Source of the DNA: Craspedostauros australis
Lineage: Eukaryota > Bacillariophyta > Bacillariophyceae > Mastogloiales > Achnanthaceae
Reading direction: 5' to 3'
Length of the DNA: 64,000 nt
NCBI GenBank assembly: GCA_026770025.1
Contig: JAMXDE010000026.1
Location: 744,001-808,000 of the forward strand
A program made the position numbers and the translations under genes. Position 1 is the stretch's first letter. Each line of letters begins with the position of its first letter. Of this stretch, positions 41,242 through 50,754 are shown piece after piece. Below the pieces are notes generated by a model that ran no database searches, was not told the DNA's origin, and saw only the letters and a list, made by a program, of their open reading frames with translations.

Positions 41242-43290
41242 ATGGATGAAGAGACAACACGTGATGCGTCTGCTACACTGCCGCCACCAATCCCTGCTGT
41301 GTCCACTGCTCCCATTGCCCCCGCTGCTACCACTGCCTCAACCGCGTCTGAAGCAGAACTGCAAGCACAAAGGATAGCTGAAACGCAAAGGGAATTGCAT
41401 AGGATTTCGCGACTGTTCCAAACTCAAACGCCAGGACATCCACACAACCCTGATGATAGCTCAGAGAATGAAATCGATCTTCCAGATGCAGTTCCAGAGG
41501 TCGTCCCTGAAAATGGTGATAATCCTGCAGGATGGAGCTGGAAAGGTGTTGTGACTGTGGTGTTGCTCGTCGTCGGTGTAGCCGGTGCCACTGCAGCAGG
41601 AGTAGTGTTCTCCCCCAGTGGCGAGAACAGCAGCAACAGCAACATAGATGGCAGCAGGAGTAATCCGCCCACCGCAGATGGCCCCCATGATCGGCCATCA
41701 CAAAATCCAACCCACACACCCACGGATATACCGAGTGGTCTGCCCTCGGATATACCGAGTGATCTACCCTCGGATGTACCAAGTGATCTACCCTCGGATG
41801 TACCAAGTGATCTACCCTCGGATATACCAAGTGATCTGCCCTCGGATATACCGAGTGATTTACCCTTGTCGAACCCAACTCACACACCCACACATATGCT
41901 GAGTGATCTACCCTCGTCGAACCCAACCCTCACACCCACGCATATACCGAGTGATCGACCCTCACAAAGTCCAACCCACACACCCACACATATACTGAGT
42001 GATCTACCCTCGTCGAACCCAACCCTCACACCCACGCATATACCAAGTGATCTTCCCTCGTCGAACCCAACTCAAACACCCACGGCGATACCAAGTGATC
42101 TACCCTCAGATATACCGAGTGATCGACCATCACAAAGTCCAACCCACACACCCACACAGACACTGAGTGATCTACCCTCGTCGAACCCAACCCTCACACC
42201 CACGCATATACCGAGTGATCGACCCTCGCCGAACCCAACCCTCACACCCACGGATACACCGAGTGATCTACCCTCGTCGAACCCAACCCTCACACCCACG
42301 CATAAACCGAGTGATCGACACTCGTCGAACCCAACGTACAGCTTCGATCAATCGAATGCTTTCTTCACCATTTGGGAGGTGCTCGCGCCCATACTCCAAG
42401 AAGAGCCTACTTTCGTCGATACAGCTATACTCGCCAGCACAATCAGTACCGCGCATCGAACGCTGGACTGGATGGCAAACAGCAATCACCCATACCTCAC
42501 ATCAATGATCGCGGAGGATGTACAAGCCAATACCATGAGCCTACTGAAGTACTATGCAGTTGCGAGCATATACTTTTCACTCGATGGAGCCAATTGGAAC
42601 GACAAGATGGGCTTTCTATCAGATGCTGACGTGTGCGACTGGCAATCTTCCTCTGGTGGTGTGACATGCGTTGATGGTCATGTGGTAAAAGTAGCTTTGG
42701 GTGACAGAAACATGCGGGGCACGCTCGATCCGGCCCTGTATCATCTCTCACACCTTGAGAAATGGTCAATGGAAATGAATTTCATCACTCGCGGACAGAT
42801 CGATGGTATCATCTTCAGTCATATTGGCATGTTGAGCATGCTCTCAGAGCTAACTCTAAAATACATGGGACTGCAAGGTGCGTTTCCGTCACAAATGTAT
42901 CAACTTCCACAATTGACACATCTTGACCTGGCTGCCAACCACTTCGCTGGACCCCTTCCTTCTCAGATTGGTCGATTGACAGCTTTGCGACATCTTGGCC
43001 TGGAGAAAAATGCCTTCATTGTGCGTCTTCCATCCGAGATTGGCCAACTCACAGCTCTCACCACTCTTGATCTAGGATGGACTGACTTCACTGGGCAGCT
43101 TCCATCCGAGATTGGTCAACTCACAGCTCTCACCACTCTTGATCTAGGATGGACTGACTTCACTGGGCAGCTTCCATCCGAGATTGGTCAACTGACAGCG
43201 CTCACCTTGCTTGATCTATCATGGAACAGATTCACTCGGCCACTTCCAACTCAGCTTGGTCTCCTCACATCATTGAAAAACCCTCTGTAA
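41242..43290 (+). CDS. Single-pass leucine-rich-repeat protein with PSD/PT minisatellite
   Basis: 682 residues from MDEETTRD at 41242 (the open frame extends upstream without an ATG). Order: Pro/Ala/Thr-rich N terminus; one membrane span at about 100-122 (GVVTVVLLVVGVAGATAAGVVF); a PSD- and PTHTP-repeat stalk (about 147-368); a folded segment (ILASTISTAHRTLDWMAN, ASIYFSLDGANWND, VCDWQSSSGGVTCVDG) typical of the N-cap before diatom plant-type LRRs; then about seven LRRs of the LPSEIGQLTALTTLDLGWTDFTGQ type. Two of these LRRs are a near-exact 72-bp tandem duplication. The protein stops abruptly at LTSLKNPL in the middle of the next repeat. A GT-AG intron (cctct|gtaaac...tttgcag, ending at 43356) could carry it on, but the next base pairs belong to the 527-bp element. 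Probably a surface receptor-like or adhesive protein; ligand unknown. Confidence 0.8.
   Translation: MDEETTRDASATLPPPIPAVSTAPIAPAATTASTASEAELQAQRIAETQRELHRISRLFQTQTPGHPHNPDDSSENEIDLPDAVPEVVPENGDNPAGWSWKGVVTVVLLVVGVAGATAAGVVFSPSGENSSNSNIDGSRSNPPTADGPHDRPSQNPTHTPTDIPSGLPSDIPSDLPSDVPSDLPSDVPSDLPSDIPSDLPSDIPSDLPLSNPTHTPTHMLSDLPSSNPTLTPTHIPSDRPSQSPTHTPTHILSDLPSSNPTLTPTHIPSDLPSSNPTQTPTAIPSDLPSDIPSDRPSQSPTHTPTQTLSDLPSSNPTLTPTHIPSDRPSPNPTLTPTDTPSDLPSSNPTLTPTHKPSDRHSSNPTYSFDQSNAFFTIWEVLAPILQEEPTFVDTAILASTISTAHRTLDWMANSNHPYLTSMIAEDVQANTMSLLKYYAVASIYFSLDGANWNDKMGFLSDADVCDWQSSSGGVTCVDGHVVKVALGDRNMRGTLDPALYHLSHLEKWSMEMNFITRGQIDGIIFSHIGMLSMLSELTLKYMGLQGAFPSQMYQLPQLTHLDLAANHFAGPLPSQIGRLTALRHLGLEKNAFIVRLPSEIGQLTALTTLDLGWTDFTGQLPSEIGQLTALTTLDLGWTDFTGQLPSEIGQLTALTLLDLSWNRFTRPLPTQLGLLTSLKNPL
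41680..42345 (+). repeat. Coding minisatellite, PSD/PT stalk
   Basis: 24-bp units (gatctaccctcggatgtacc type, PSDLPSDV) are followed by 48-bp units (aacccaaccctcacacccac..., SNPTLTPTHIPSDRPS). Variation between units is mostly single-base. It encodes the extended stalk of the LRR protein. Confidence 0.9.
43027..43170 (+). repeat. 72-bp tandem duplication of one LRR unit
   Basis: 43027-43098 and 43099-43170 differ at one base (ggccaactc against ggtcaactc); a third, diverged unit follows. Confidence 0.95.
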
Positions 43291-43357
43291 ACTGGTAATT
43301 TCACCATGCAAATGCTAGTTGTGGGCCCCACTGTGGGATTCTGTTGTGCTTTGCAGA

Positions 43358-43884
43358 TAATAGAGCTAAACTAGTACCCACCTTAGAGAGAGAGACTACG
43401 AATCATCCGACCCGTCAGCATTCCAGTAGATCGAATGAATACTTCACCGGCCCCCACGTTTGGGGAAAGATCCAGAACATTGAAGCAGATCTTTGGAACC
43501 CGTGTCAAGGAACCAGAAGGGTTCCGATAACCAAGCCACTGACACCCACCATTGCCAAAACGCCAACACATGGAAACAGTGCCCCAGCAATGCACATCAT
43601 CGCCCCTTGTCTCTCACAGAACACAGCCAAGGGATCTCGACCCATGGTACTTGGGCTACATGACCCATACACACTGTCACTCAGGACACCACAGGAGATC
43701 CTTCCCGCAGGGAAGAACTTTAGCACTAACCTCATAATCCGCACGTTTCTTCACCATCTATCAGTATTCTCAATTGACTACTTGTGGAACAGAAGACTCA
43801 TGTTCGGACCGCTTGCCAATCAAGCCTCTGCCTACAGCTATCAACAGCCAAGAAGACAACAGCCATTTCGTTTGGGCTCTATTA
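43358..43884 (+). mobile_element. 527-bp inverted-repeat element, copy 1
   Basis: Begins TAATAGAGC and ends GCTCTATTA. A second copy lies inverted at 53419-53946. The flanks differ between the copies, so these ends are the element boundaries; the outermost TA can be read as a TA duplication around ATAGAGC ends, like a mariner-type MITE. It starts one base after a possible splice acceptor of the LRR gene. It is open in one frame from end to end, but substitutions between the copies do not favour synonymous sites, so I do not call it coding. Confidence 0.75.
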
Positions 43885-44940
43885 GAATTCGCCAGCAACT
43901 AAGTGGAAAGTAGTCTGTTCTTTACATGAACTTCAACTCCTGTCATCTGTGTGCCTGAGAGTATTCGCTTCACATCCTGAGCACCCAAGCCTGTCAGAAT
44001 AATTCGAAAGAATGTAGGACATGACAACACCAGCTGGAGAGGTTTGTGGGTGATGAGTCGTGTTCAAATCGACTAGTTCAGTGTGTTGGCAAGTTCCGCT
44101 CACGGTAACCTACGATTGTGGAAGATGGTGTTGGTTGATAGTCGTCTGTTTGCTATTTCATTACTTGGTTACTCCGATCCTCTCGGTGTACACCAGTTGT
44201 CTTGCCCGATGCTCTCGGCGCTTCAATCTGTTTCGTAGATTCAGTCTCCGACTATGAGTCGGTACGTGAGATCCTCTCTCGCTCCTCTCTGTATTCTCTC
44301 TCTCTCTCTCTCTCTCTCTCAACATCGTGTGCTCGTGCTACACAATACTCCGTGTTCGATGCGTACTCCGCATTAGACACTCCGTTTGTTCAGTACTGGT
44401 TCCTACTCCATGAGTACTTACCATTTGAAGTTCACCTTCAGTATCCATGATCTTCATGGGTCATCGGATCTTCACCTCCTGCTCTGACTTGGAGACAGAT
44501 GTCGACGTGGTGACATGATGACATCCTGTCGACGTCAGTAGGCGTCCTTCTGCTCTCCAGATGTCATGTTCCATTGGTGATGCAGCAGCCTGTCAGATGA
44601 TATCGTCATCTGAGGTTTAGTTGGGAAGTACCTCGAGATTCTCTTGGTACCATTGATGGATGGACGGACGATCTTCCAATTCTCTCAGAAATCGTTATTT
44701 GCAAATTTCCTCCAGAAATCTTGCCCCTTTTCGTGTGTTCCATTTCCCCTGTAATTCTGACGAATCACAGTATACTATCGACACGAATGTAGTTATACCG
44801 TCCAAGTGCGTATGAGAGAATAACGGGTGAACGATGCACATACACACGTACATCTTGACGTATACTCACATGTACATCTCGACACCCTTCCTGTGTGCAT
44901 TCGGTCATTCGAATGTTCTCGATGTGTCAAGGTACGACTT
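43885..44940. other. Retroelement-derived spacer downstream of copia-1
   Basis: About 1 kb between the 527-bp element and the copia-1 stop; on the minus strand it is the 3' side of copia-1 and should hold its 3' UTR and LTR. Contains a (ct)n microsatellite (44295-44320). I could not find the direct repeat partner expected for an LTR on the other side. A 37-bp segment at 43902-43938 matches 50823-50859 in inverted orientation (34/37). Confidence 0.5.
43902..43938 (+). repeat. 37-bp segment matching the copia-1 leader, inverted
   Basis: 34 of 37 bases are the same as the minus strand of 50859-50823, just upstream of the copia-1 ATG. Probably an LTR end or primer-binding region from a related element in the opposite orientation. 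Confidence 0.6.
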
Positions 44941-47900
44941 CTAGTGTTCGCGTTGTAAGTCGGCCTTGATGTTCTTGGTGAATCCGTCGCTTGTGTTCTG
45001 CTCGGATTTGACGAAAATGATTTCGATGGTTTTGTTGATTACCATGTTCCTCACGTAGTGATGGCGCACGTCGATGTGCCGCGATTGTTGGGATGTTGAT
45101 GGGTTCTTGGCGATGAAGATCGCCCCGATGTTGTCCACGCGGACCTTGATCGGTGTCTTCACTGGGACGCCCACACTTTCGAGTAGCTGCATGACGAAGA
45201 AGATTTCCTTTGCCGCTTCGGAAAGGGCAACGTATTCTGCTTCGGATGAGCTGAGTGTGACGGCCTTCTGTGCCTTGGATCGCCAAAGGATTGGTACCTT
45301 GCACAGGTATAGGATGAACCCTCCTACGCTGATTCTTGTGTTCTTGTCTCCTGCATATTCGCTATCGCAGAAGAGCTCCATGTCCCAGCCGTCGTCGTCT
45401 GGACGTGCTGGATGGATCTTCAATCCATAGTCCTTTGTATCGATCACATACTTGATGATCCGATACATCTCCTTCATTGCGGCCTTGGTGGGCCCGATCA
45501 ATACCTTGGAGAGTTCCCTCACAGGGTTCGCGATATCTGGTCGCGAGTGCTTGATGAAGAAGAGTAGCATACCGACGCCTCGGCGGTATTCGGCATGTTC
45601 TTCCGGTCCGACCTTCTGTAGTCCGTTGTCTTCGGATGGTCGTACGATGATTTGGCCCGGGGTTCCCGGTGTCCCATAGCGTTGCATCTTCTCAACCTTG
45701 GTTCCGAACTCTTCAATGAGGTGTCGGATGAGATGTGGTTGACGCAATGTCGCTCTAGTCTTGTCATGATTCAGTTCGATGTTGCAGCTGAGGTAGTCTC
45801 CGAGTCCGCGCTTGATTGTCACCTTGAACTTGCTGCCTTGGATGTCCTTCAGGAATGTCTCCAGTGCCTTGGAGTCTCCGCAACAGAAGCAATCGTCCAC
45901 GTAGATGGCCACGATTATGCTTCCTTCGTTCGTCTTCCTGTAGAACAGGCACGGGTCTGCTGCGCTCTGTTTGAAATTGATATTCTTGAGGGTTGATACC
46001 AACATCTTGAACCATTGCCTGGCGCTCTGCACAAGTCCGTAGATTGGCTTGTGTAGGGTCAGGGCTTCGTCTGGTTGATGATCCATCCCGTTGGGACAGT
46101 TCATGTAGATCTCCTCGTCGAGGTCTCCATGTAGGAATGCCATTACGACATCGACGAGTGCGCAGTCCATTTTCTTGATCAGCATGATCACCATCATGAC
46201 CTGATAGGTCACGTCGTGGATGACTGGTGAGTAATGCTCTTGGAAGTCTACTCCTGCGACTTGTGAATAGCCACATGCAACGAGCCGTGCTCGATGTGTG
46301 CCATCACGCTTCAGCTTGAAAACCCATTTGCATTTGCAGCATCTGCGGCCGCGTGGGATGGCGTCTCGTTTGATCTTGCTGTACACCTTGCGTGTGTCCA
46401 TGGAGTCGAACTCCTTCTTGATGGCTGCTCGATATCCCTTTCGATGGATGGGATCTGGGTGATTGAAGGCTCCGTCGAACGTTGTAGGTTCGATGTGCTT
46501 CTCTGGTTCCTTGTTCTCGTCCTGTATCGATAATCCGATATCGATCGCTGGTGTCTCGGTAATGATTGCGTTCATTCCATATACTCCTGTTGTACTATGG
46601 TGAGTGATCTCGATTTCTCCTTCATCCATGACTTCTTCATCATCTGTAGTTTCGTTGTTGGAATCATCGATCATCTCGTCGCTGAGTTCGTCACTCGCCT
46701 CATTGGATGATGGATCGCTCTCATAGCCTTCTTCCTTTCGACCTCGTTCGTTGAAGTCTGCGAGCTCGCGCAGAGCTCTGGGAATACTCTTCCCTGCAGT
46801 TGACTTGGGATTAGCTTCTCCCTTCCTGCCTCGTGCTTCGTGACGTCGGATCCTCTCCTTTCTAGCTATGTCACGCTTGCTTGGTTTGCTCGGTGGAGGT
46901 CTAGATGATGTGTCATGTGTAGACCTCGCTGGTGTATTCGGAGGGGTGACGCCTATCTCATCATCGGCTTCGTCGCCGGAGGGTAGGATTTCGTCATCCT
47001 CATGATTGGATTCGCTCCGATCTGCCTCCTCGTTGTGGACTGGTTGCGTCACTACTCCGTCATCCTCATTACCCTCATCATCGCTGTCTGATAGGATGTA
47101 GTACCTGTTGCTGTCAGCGAAAGATACTCTCTTCGCTTCTGCTGTTTGACGCGTTGCCGTCCTTGGCGTTGCTCCCTTCCGTTCGATGGTTGTGAAGCCG
47201 TCTGCGTCCGTTGTTCCTGTTTCGTTGGATATGTTTGGTGCTGGTGCCCAGCCACAGAACTGTCTGTATGATTGGTTGAGCCACTTGATGTCCCGTGAAC
47301 AGATGAGTGACTTGGTCGATGGTCTGTACATGTTGTAGACTCCTGATGCATGTTGGTGTGCATATCCAATGAACACCATCTCTTCTCCTCTGTTCTTGAG
47401 CTTGGCGGTGATCCCGCCGTAGGTAGTCTTCACAACACCCACCTCTCCAAACGTGCGGAGTGCATCCGCATATGGTGGATCGTTACCGAAGAATTGTCGA
47501 TGTGGTGACTCCTTCTGGTTCTTCGCTACGGTGATATTGGCGATGGCGGTGGCAGTGCTAGCAGCTGCTGCCCACAGGCCATGCCTATACTCTTCGTCGA
47601 GCTGTGCTCCGTTGAGCATGGAGCGGATCTTGGTGTAGAGGTACGCGAACTTGCGTTCTACTCTGCCATTCTGTTGCGGCGTGTTCAATGCCATGTATTC
47701 GAATTTCACGTTGAGTCCTGCATCGATGAGAATATCCTGCGTGGACTTGTTCTCTCCGCTGTTGTCACCTCGGAAGATGATCTGTTGGTCACCAGTCTGT
47801 GACTTGATCGTTTGGATGAATCGTTTGATGTACCCTGGTTGATCACTCTTGTTCTTGAGAAAGAAACTCCAGCAGTGATCCGTGCAGTCGTCCACGATCA

Positions 47901-50754
47901 GGGTCCAGTAGCGTTTATCTCCGAAGCTTATGTGTTTAGTGTAACTAATGTCAATGAAGAGCCGTTCGCCACGGCGAGTTGCTCTTGGAATGGCTGCCTT
48001 CGGGATGTTCTTCACTCTTGCGTTCGCGACCGCGCAGTCGCGACATACCAGCATCTCGCCAATGATCTTCCATCCGTACTGAGCGGCCGTCCGCTTCATG
48101 GTCTCGAGTGGCGCGTGGCCGAGCATTCGGTGCAGGTTCACCGCGCTGATCTCCTTGGATGGATTCTTGACGATGGCTGTGCAAGTCTTGTCGTCGTCTG
48201 TTGGCATGATGGGATGCATCTGCACTCCCGTGATGAATCTGTTGGATGTAGGGAAGACTCGATCGAACACGATCTTCGTTCCGGATCCATTGATGATGTC
48301 CATCAGAATGCCGTTGTTACCAAGCTGGTAACTGTTGTACAGAGCCTTGTTCGTGGAGAAAAGGTTCACCACCATTTTTGGTGTGTACTTCACGTCATCG
48401 AGCCGGATGATGTGGCCAGTGTTGTCTCGTTGCTTGACCTTCAAGCAAATGGATCCCATTTTGGGAGAGTCCAGCTTCGTGCTGTCTCCCACTTGGACGA
48501 AGGACTTGATATGCCGCACGTTGAAGAGGGCGGCGTCTGAGTTGACGATGTGACACGAAGCTCCACTGTCGGCAAGCCAGGTGTCCTTGTTGACCTTGTC
48601 TTTGTATCGAGTGCTCAGCTCGTGGAGCTGCTCCACAGCTGCCGCAGCTGTATCGGTCATGACGTCGTCTTCGTCTTCTTCGTCGACGTGGACTCCATAT
48701 TCGTTCCATGGGTTCTCGTGATGCTCGTCGTCTGTCTCATCGGGTAGCTGCGCGTAGCCCGATGGAATAGTGTTGCTTCGATGTGATCCTGTGGCTGGAT
48801 CGTATGGGTGGACGCGTGATCGCTCGCGTAAGAGCACGCGCATGCATCCTCCAAGGATGTAATGCAGATCCGTCTCTGGGATCGTTTCTGAGTTATTCGC
48901 TTCCAGTACGCGGTTAATGATGATCGCATTGACAAGGATCTCTTCGATTGATTCGAAGTGCTCGGATAAGATGGATCCCATCATGTTCACCCATATCGGT
49001 CTGAGCACTCCTCGTGCGGTTCCTGAAAACAGTCGCATCCCCGCTTCCATTACGGCGTCAAAGATGAGCTGCTTTTGGATTATCAATGCTGTTGCTGTTG
49101 CATTTGGGATGGTGGTGTGACGGAGGAGGTAGTCGACGCTGTTGGGGTCCTCAATAGGTGGGAAGTCGATGTTCCCTGGGTAGACGACACGCTCGTTTGG
49201 GTTGAAGCTGTTGTCCGGATGATCTTCGGTTTTGTCGCTGTCATCTTCGTCAAAGATGCCCGATCTGTTGTTCCCCGCTGCTGGAGGAGGCGGCGCTGCG
49301 CCGCGGTTTGTTTCGTCTTGTCCTCTGTTGGTGAAGATTCCCGTTCTCTCGTATCTCCCTACTTGCGGAGAAGGCACCTCGTCGCGGTTCACCTCGTCGT
49401 CTTCATCTGCGCCGTCCTCGTCGGCGTCGTCGTCGTCATCGCTCATGGCCTCTTCGATGTCGCTATCGTTGGCCTCGTTGTCCATCTCAGCTTCGTCGCC
49501 GTATGAACCGATCAGGTTGTTTGCGTTGAAGCAGCATTCGTAGCTCACTTCGCGTCTTGGATCCACCTCGTGGATGATTGGCTCCTCGCTGAGCCACTCC
49601 GGGATGATCTCATCATCCTGCACTTCGTCGTCACTCCCGACGTATTCGAAGTTATCGAAGAAGGAGTCTTCGATGTAGTCGTCGGACACCGACATGCAGA
49701 GCGGCATGTCCTTTGCAGAGAGTACCATCTCGTGCCCGCTCTTGTCGTGTCCTTCCATTGCTGTGTTGGCCTGTTCGTCGGCCTTCTTCTTCTCATTGAA
49801 CTTCTTCTTTTGGCACTCCGCCTCGCGATGTCCGAAGATGCCGCAGTAGTTGCACTTTCCGTTGAAGCCGCTTCCTTTGTTGCGGTTGTTGTTGCGCTTT
49901 CCGTTCATCTTGTTGTTGTTATTGTTTTTCTTGTTGTTCGATTTCTTGCGTTCTGGGCAATCGGCGGATCTGTGACCATACACACCACAGTTGTGGCAGG
50001 TCCCCTTGAAGTTACCGGTGCTCGCGAAGCCGGTGTCGTTGCTCTTCGTGTTACTGTCTTGGAAGTCGTCGATGTACGCCTTGCCTCCTTGATGAGTGGC
50101 GTATGCTGTTCGGAGTACTCCTCTGATCGTGTTGATGGTGACCAGTTCCGGATTGAACGTGAGTTGATGTTGGAAGTTCACGATGTGGGTTCTGTATTCC
50201 ACGCTCACCGTGCTGAGGATCTGCATGATCATCTCTTCGTCTGTAATCGTGTACTTGACATCGTGGAGACGCGATCGTAGACCCTCGAGTCGTGTGATGT
50301 AGATGTCGGGGTCCGAGTCTTTCTTCATCTTTTCGTTGTTAAACTGACGTTTGAGTTTGATCTTTGTTGCTGCGTCGGATGGACGGAACTTCTCCGCGAG
50401 AACGTTCCACGCTGCGTGTGGATCTCCTTCGGGGTAGTCGTCGGAGACGCATTGGTTGATGTACTGGATGGCTTGCTTGCCTTTTCCTTTCTCTGCATCC
50501 ATCATGAGGATCAGATCACTGAAGCAGTCGCATCCCAGCTCGTAGATCTCCTCCATCGCTTCCTTGGCTTCGTCGGTGGCTGCCGCGATCTCGCTCACTG
50601 TTGGTATCTTGGTCTTGCCCAACATCACGTCTCTCGTCTTCTGTGCACAAGCGTATGCCTTCGCTTGGGACTCCCATGCGCTGTAGTCTTCCTGTTCACT
50701 GCTGAACATCGGTGCCTTGATGCGTCGCTTGTTCATGTTGGCTGATGTCGCCAT
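44941..50754 (-). CDS. Ty1/copia retrotransposon Gag-Pol polyprotein (copia-1), intact
   Basis: One uninterrupted frame of 1,937 residues. Order, by approximate residue: Gag with UBN2-like region (1-250); two CCHC knuckles (CHNCGVYGHRSADC 253-266, CNYCGIFGHREAEC 301-314); a long acidic linker; aspartic protease WLADSGASCH (~725); integrase zinc region HRMLGH (~875) and core with FIDISYT and RGDNSGE; a second acidic linker; reverse transcriptase with VDVVMAFLHGDLDEEIYM and YVDD (~1618); RNase H with FCDSEYAGD and SSSEAEYVALSEA (~1790-1890). Integrase before RT is the copia order. All catalytic motifs are present and no stop or shift interrupts, so the copy may still be competent or very recent. 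I could not identify its LTRs. Confidence 0.95.
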   Translation of the reverse strand: MATSANMNKRRIKAPMFSSEQEDYSAWESQAKAYACAQKTRDVMLGKTKIPTVSEIAAATDEAKEAMEEIYELGCDCFSDLILMMDAEKGKGKQAIQYINQCVSDDYPEGDPHAAWNVLAEKFRPSDAATKIKLKRQFNNEKMKKDSDPDIYITRLEGLRSRLHDVKYTITDEEMIMQILSTVSVEYRTHIVNFQHQLTFNPELVTINTIRGVLRTAYATHQGGKAYIDDFQDSNTKSNDTGFASTGNFKGTCHNCGVYGHRSADCPERKKSNNKKNNNNNKMNGKRNNNRNKGSGFNGKCNYCGIFGHREAECQKKKFNEKKKADEQANTAMEGHDKSGHEMVLSAKDMPLCMSVSDDYIEDSFFDNFEYVGSDDEVQDDEIIPEWLSEEPIIHEVDPRREVSYECCFNANNLIGSYGDEAEMDNEANDSDIEEAMSDDDDDADEDGADEDDEVNRDEVPSPQVGRYERTGIFTNRGQDETNRGAAPPPPAAGNNRSGIFDEDDSDKTEDHPDNSFNPNERVVYPGNIDFPPIEDPNSVDYLLRHTTIPNATATALIIQKQLIFDAVMEAGMRLFSGTARGVLRPIWVNMMGSILSEHFESIEEILVNAIIINRVLEANNSETIPETDLHYILGGCMRVLLRERSRVHPYDPATGSHRSNTIPSGYAQLPDETDDEHHENPWNEYGVHVDEEDEDDVMTDTAAAAVEQLHELSTRYKDKVNKDTWLADSGASCHIVNSDAALFNVRHIKSFVQVGDSTKLDSPKMGSICLKVKQRDNTGHIIRLDDVKYTPKMVVNLFSTNKALYNSYQLGNNGILMDIINGSGTKIVFDRVFPTSNRFITGVQMHPIMPTDDDKTCTAIVKNPSKEISAVNLHRMLGHAPLETMKRTAAQYGWKIIGEMLVCRDCAVANARVKNIPKAAIPRATRRGERLFIDISYTKHISFGDKRYWTLIVDDCTDHCWSFFLKNKSDQPGYIKRFIQTIKSQTGDQQIIFRGDNSGENKSTQDILIDAGLNVKFEYMALNTPQQNGRVERKFAYLYTKIRSMLNGAQLDEEYRHGLWAAAASTATAIANITVAKNQKESPHRQFFGNDPPYADALRTFGEVGVVKTTYGGITAKLKNRGEEMVFIGYAHQHASGVYNMYRPSTKSLICSRDIKWLNQSYRQFCGWAPAPNISNETGTTDADGFTTIERKGATPRTATRQTAEAKRVSFADSNRYYILSDSDDEGNEDDGVVTQPVHNEEADRSESNHEDDEILPSGDEADDEIGVTPPNTPARSTHDTSSRPPPSKPSKRDIARKERIRRHEARGRKGEANPKSTAGKSIPRALRELADFNERGRKEEGYESDPSSNEASDELSDEMIDDSNNETTDDEEVMDEGEIEITHHSTTGVYGMNAIITETPAIDIGLSIQDENKEPEKHIEPTTFDGAFNHPDPIHRKGYRAAIKKEFDSMDTRKVYSKIKRDAIPRGRRCCKCKWVFKLKRDGTHRARLVACGYSQVAGVDFQEHYSPVIHDVTYQVMMVIMLIKKMDCALVDVVMAFLHGDLDEEIYMNCPNGMDHQPDEALTLHKPIYGLVQSARQWFKMLVSTLKNINFKQSAADPCLFYRKTNEGSIIVAIYVDDCFCCGDSKALETFLKDIQGSKFKVTIKRGLGDYLSCNIELNHDKTRATLRQPHLIRHLIEEFGTKVEKMQRYGTPGTPGQIIVRPSEDNGLQKVGPEEHAEYRRGVGMLLFFIKHSRPDIANPVRELSKVLIGPTKAAMKEMYRIIKYVIDTKDYGLKIHPARPDDDGWDMELFCDSEYAGDKNTRISVGGFILYLCKVPILWRSKAQKAVTLSSSEAEYVALSEAAKEIFFVMQLLESVGVPVKTPIKVRVDNIGAIFIAKNPSTSQQSRHIDVRHHYVRNMVINKTIEIIFVKSEQNTSDGFTKNIKADLQREH

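Noticed and set aside
43344..43913. Calling the open frame across the 527-bp element a gene
   Set aside because: The same frame is open in both copies, but differences between them fall freely on replacement positions (for example EYFTG against GHFAE), with no conserved start or domain.
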